NCBI GenBank assembly: GCA_026545765.1
Contig: CM048841.1
Span: 105,559,542 to 105,623,541, forward strand
Length of the DNA: 64,000 bases
DNA from: Plantago major
Lineage: Eukaryota; Streptophyta; Magnoliopsida; Lamiales; Plantaginaceae
Direction: 5' to 3'
Made by a program: the position numbers and the translations under genes. Shown piece by piece: positions 63,224 to 64,000 of the stretch (positions within the stretch are counted from its first letter, which is position 1; each line of letters begins with the position of its first letter). The notes under the pieces are model-generated. The model did no database searches, was not told the origin of the DNA, and saw only the letters and a program-made list of their open reading frames with translations.

Positions 63224-63327
63224 TCCCTGTTTCTTGACTCTGTCCTTGGTTTGACCGTGTGGAGATAGATTGAATTCTAGGAGAAGAAAACATGAAGAAG
63301 AATGAAGAAATGCAGCAACATTGTTTC

Positions 63328-64000
63328 TGTTATGTTGTGTTTGTTCTTGGGGAAGGAAGAAACGTAATAAGCGTGGAAAAAGCGTGTTTCTACTCAGTGT
63401 GATGCGTTGCTGGCTTCTGATTGGCTGATGCATCGTGGCATGACGTCATAAGGCGGAGAATAGTAGTATAAATGGTTTTGCGCCTATACTGTAGCTGATT
63501 ACGTTTTCTCTCATAACAGAAATAATCGACTTCTTCTTCTTCCTCTCGTTTATGTTCTCAGATTTCTGTTCATCTTTGTAATCGACATTGATTGGAGTTT
63601 TGTTGTCTCATTGTCATTGTGTTGATCAATAAAAGAATCTCTGATTACTCCCGTGGATGTAGGCATTTGCCAAACCACGTAAATCATCGCATTTTTTGAT
63701 TGTTCTGAGTATTTGCTCGATTCTTATTTAGTTTGATCGATTGTTTGTTTGGTTATCGATTGATTGTTGATTTACTTAACAATTGGTGTCGTCTGTGGGA
63801 AGATCGAATCGCTAATTGTAACAATGGCTTCAATGGTGAAGTTTGATATTGAGAAGCTCACAGAGAAAGTCGATTTCACTTTATAGAAAGTGAAAATGGA
63901 GGCTCTCCTTGAACATAAGGATTGAATCACGCATTGCTTGGAGACGATGGATTTGCCAAGGATTATGACGATGCAGAGAAGAAACACATCATTGGTAAAA
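63328..64000 (+). mobile_element. Copia-like LTR retrotransposon, 5' end (LTR, primer-binding site, broken gag start)
   Basis: The LTR ends ...ttacttaaca at about 63781, followed by a primer-binding-site-like tggtgtcgtctgtgggaa (about 63784-63801) starting with the expected TGG. A matching TGTTA that could start the LTR is at about 63328, giving ~454 bp; this left limit is tentative. Inside are tgacgtca (about 63441) and tataaatgg (about 63467), plausible promoter elements. The gag-like ORF starts at 63824 with MASMVKFDIEKLTEKVDFTL, followed by a stop where Trp is usual, then KVKMEALLEHKD. Family wording then resumes in another frame (ALLGDDGFAKDYDDAEKKH). The copy is therefore inactive for gag. 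The element continues beyond the window. Confidence 0.65.

Overview
This is plant nuclear DNA: spliced genes with GT-AG introns, AT-rich intergenic DNA, and dense plant-type DNA transposons and LTR elements. The proteins are eudicot-like. An asterid such as a Lamiales species is my guess from overall feel and is not proven by anything here.

Seven host genes can be read with good or fair support. From left to right they are: the 3' end of a calcium-dependent protein kinase (+, 1-817); SF3B6/p14, a branch-point RNA-binding protein of the U2 snRNP (-, 2469-2849); a CCT-motif transcription regulator (+, 32367-33621); the RNase P/MRP subunit RPP30 (-, 39445-42636); an ER-type Ca2+-ATPase of the ECA class (-, 46103-51096); the CCR4-NOT subunit NOT2/VIP2 (+, CDS 57957-62145); and an unidentified acidic protein (-, 62858-63223). 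A small uncertain ORF lies at 44219-44428. The genes are unrelated housekeeping and regulatory genes. There is no operon or gene cluster.

The left third is dominated by transposable elements with readable target-site duplications (TSDs). A hAT-like element (2937-5317, TSD agtttaag) sits about 90 bp upstream of the SF3B6 start codon. It is itself interrupted by a Pack-MULE-like element (3016-4145, TSD aaaaaaatta) that carries what looks like the 5'UTR and first exon of a host gene. From 11309 to 22150 a PIF/Harbinger element (TSD tta), carrying a frameshifted Myb/SANT-like ORF1 pseudogene, contains a 7.5-kb CACTA element (12943-20487, TSD tgc) and a hAT element (20927-22114, TSD attcacgg). The CACTA keeps a long uninterrupted tnp2 transposase ORF, but its DUF4216 and Ptta/TNPA-like reading frames look broken.

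From 22 to 32 kb I found no convincing gene: MITEs, simple repeats, a long-inverted-repeat element and decayed transposon debris. The right half holds most of the host genes, with MITEs between and inside them, including a 373-bp hAT-like MITE in the first intron of NOT2/VIP2. The right edge enters a Copia-like LTR retrotransposon whose gag start is already broken.

I found no prokaryotic features, CRISPR array, rRNA operon or tRNA gene. The most unusual features are the nested transposon architectures, the Pack-MULE inside the SF3B6 upstream region, the very long C-terminal extension of RPP30, and a set of decayed repeats that resemble 5S rRNA.
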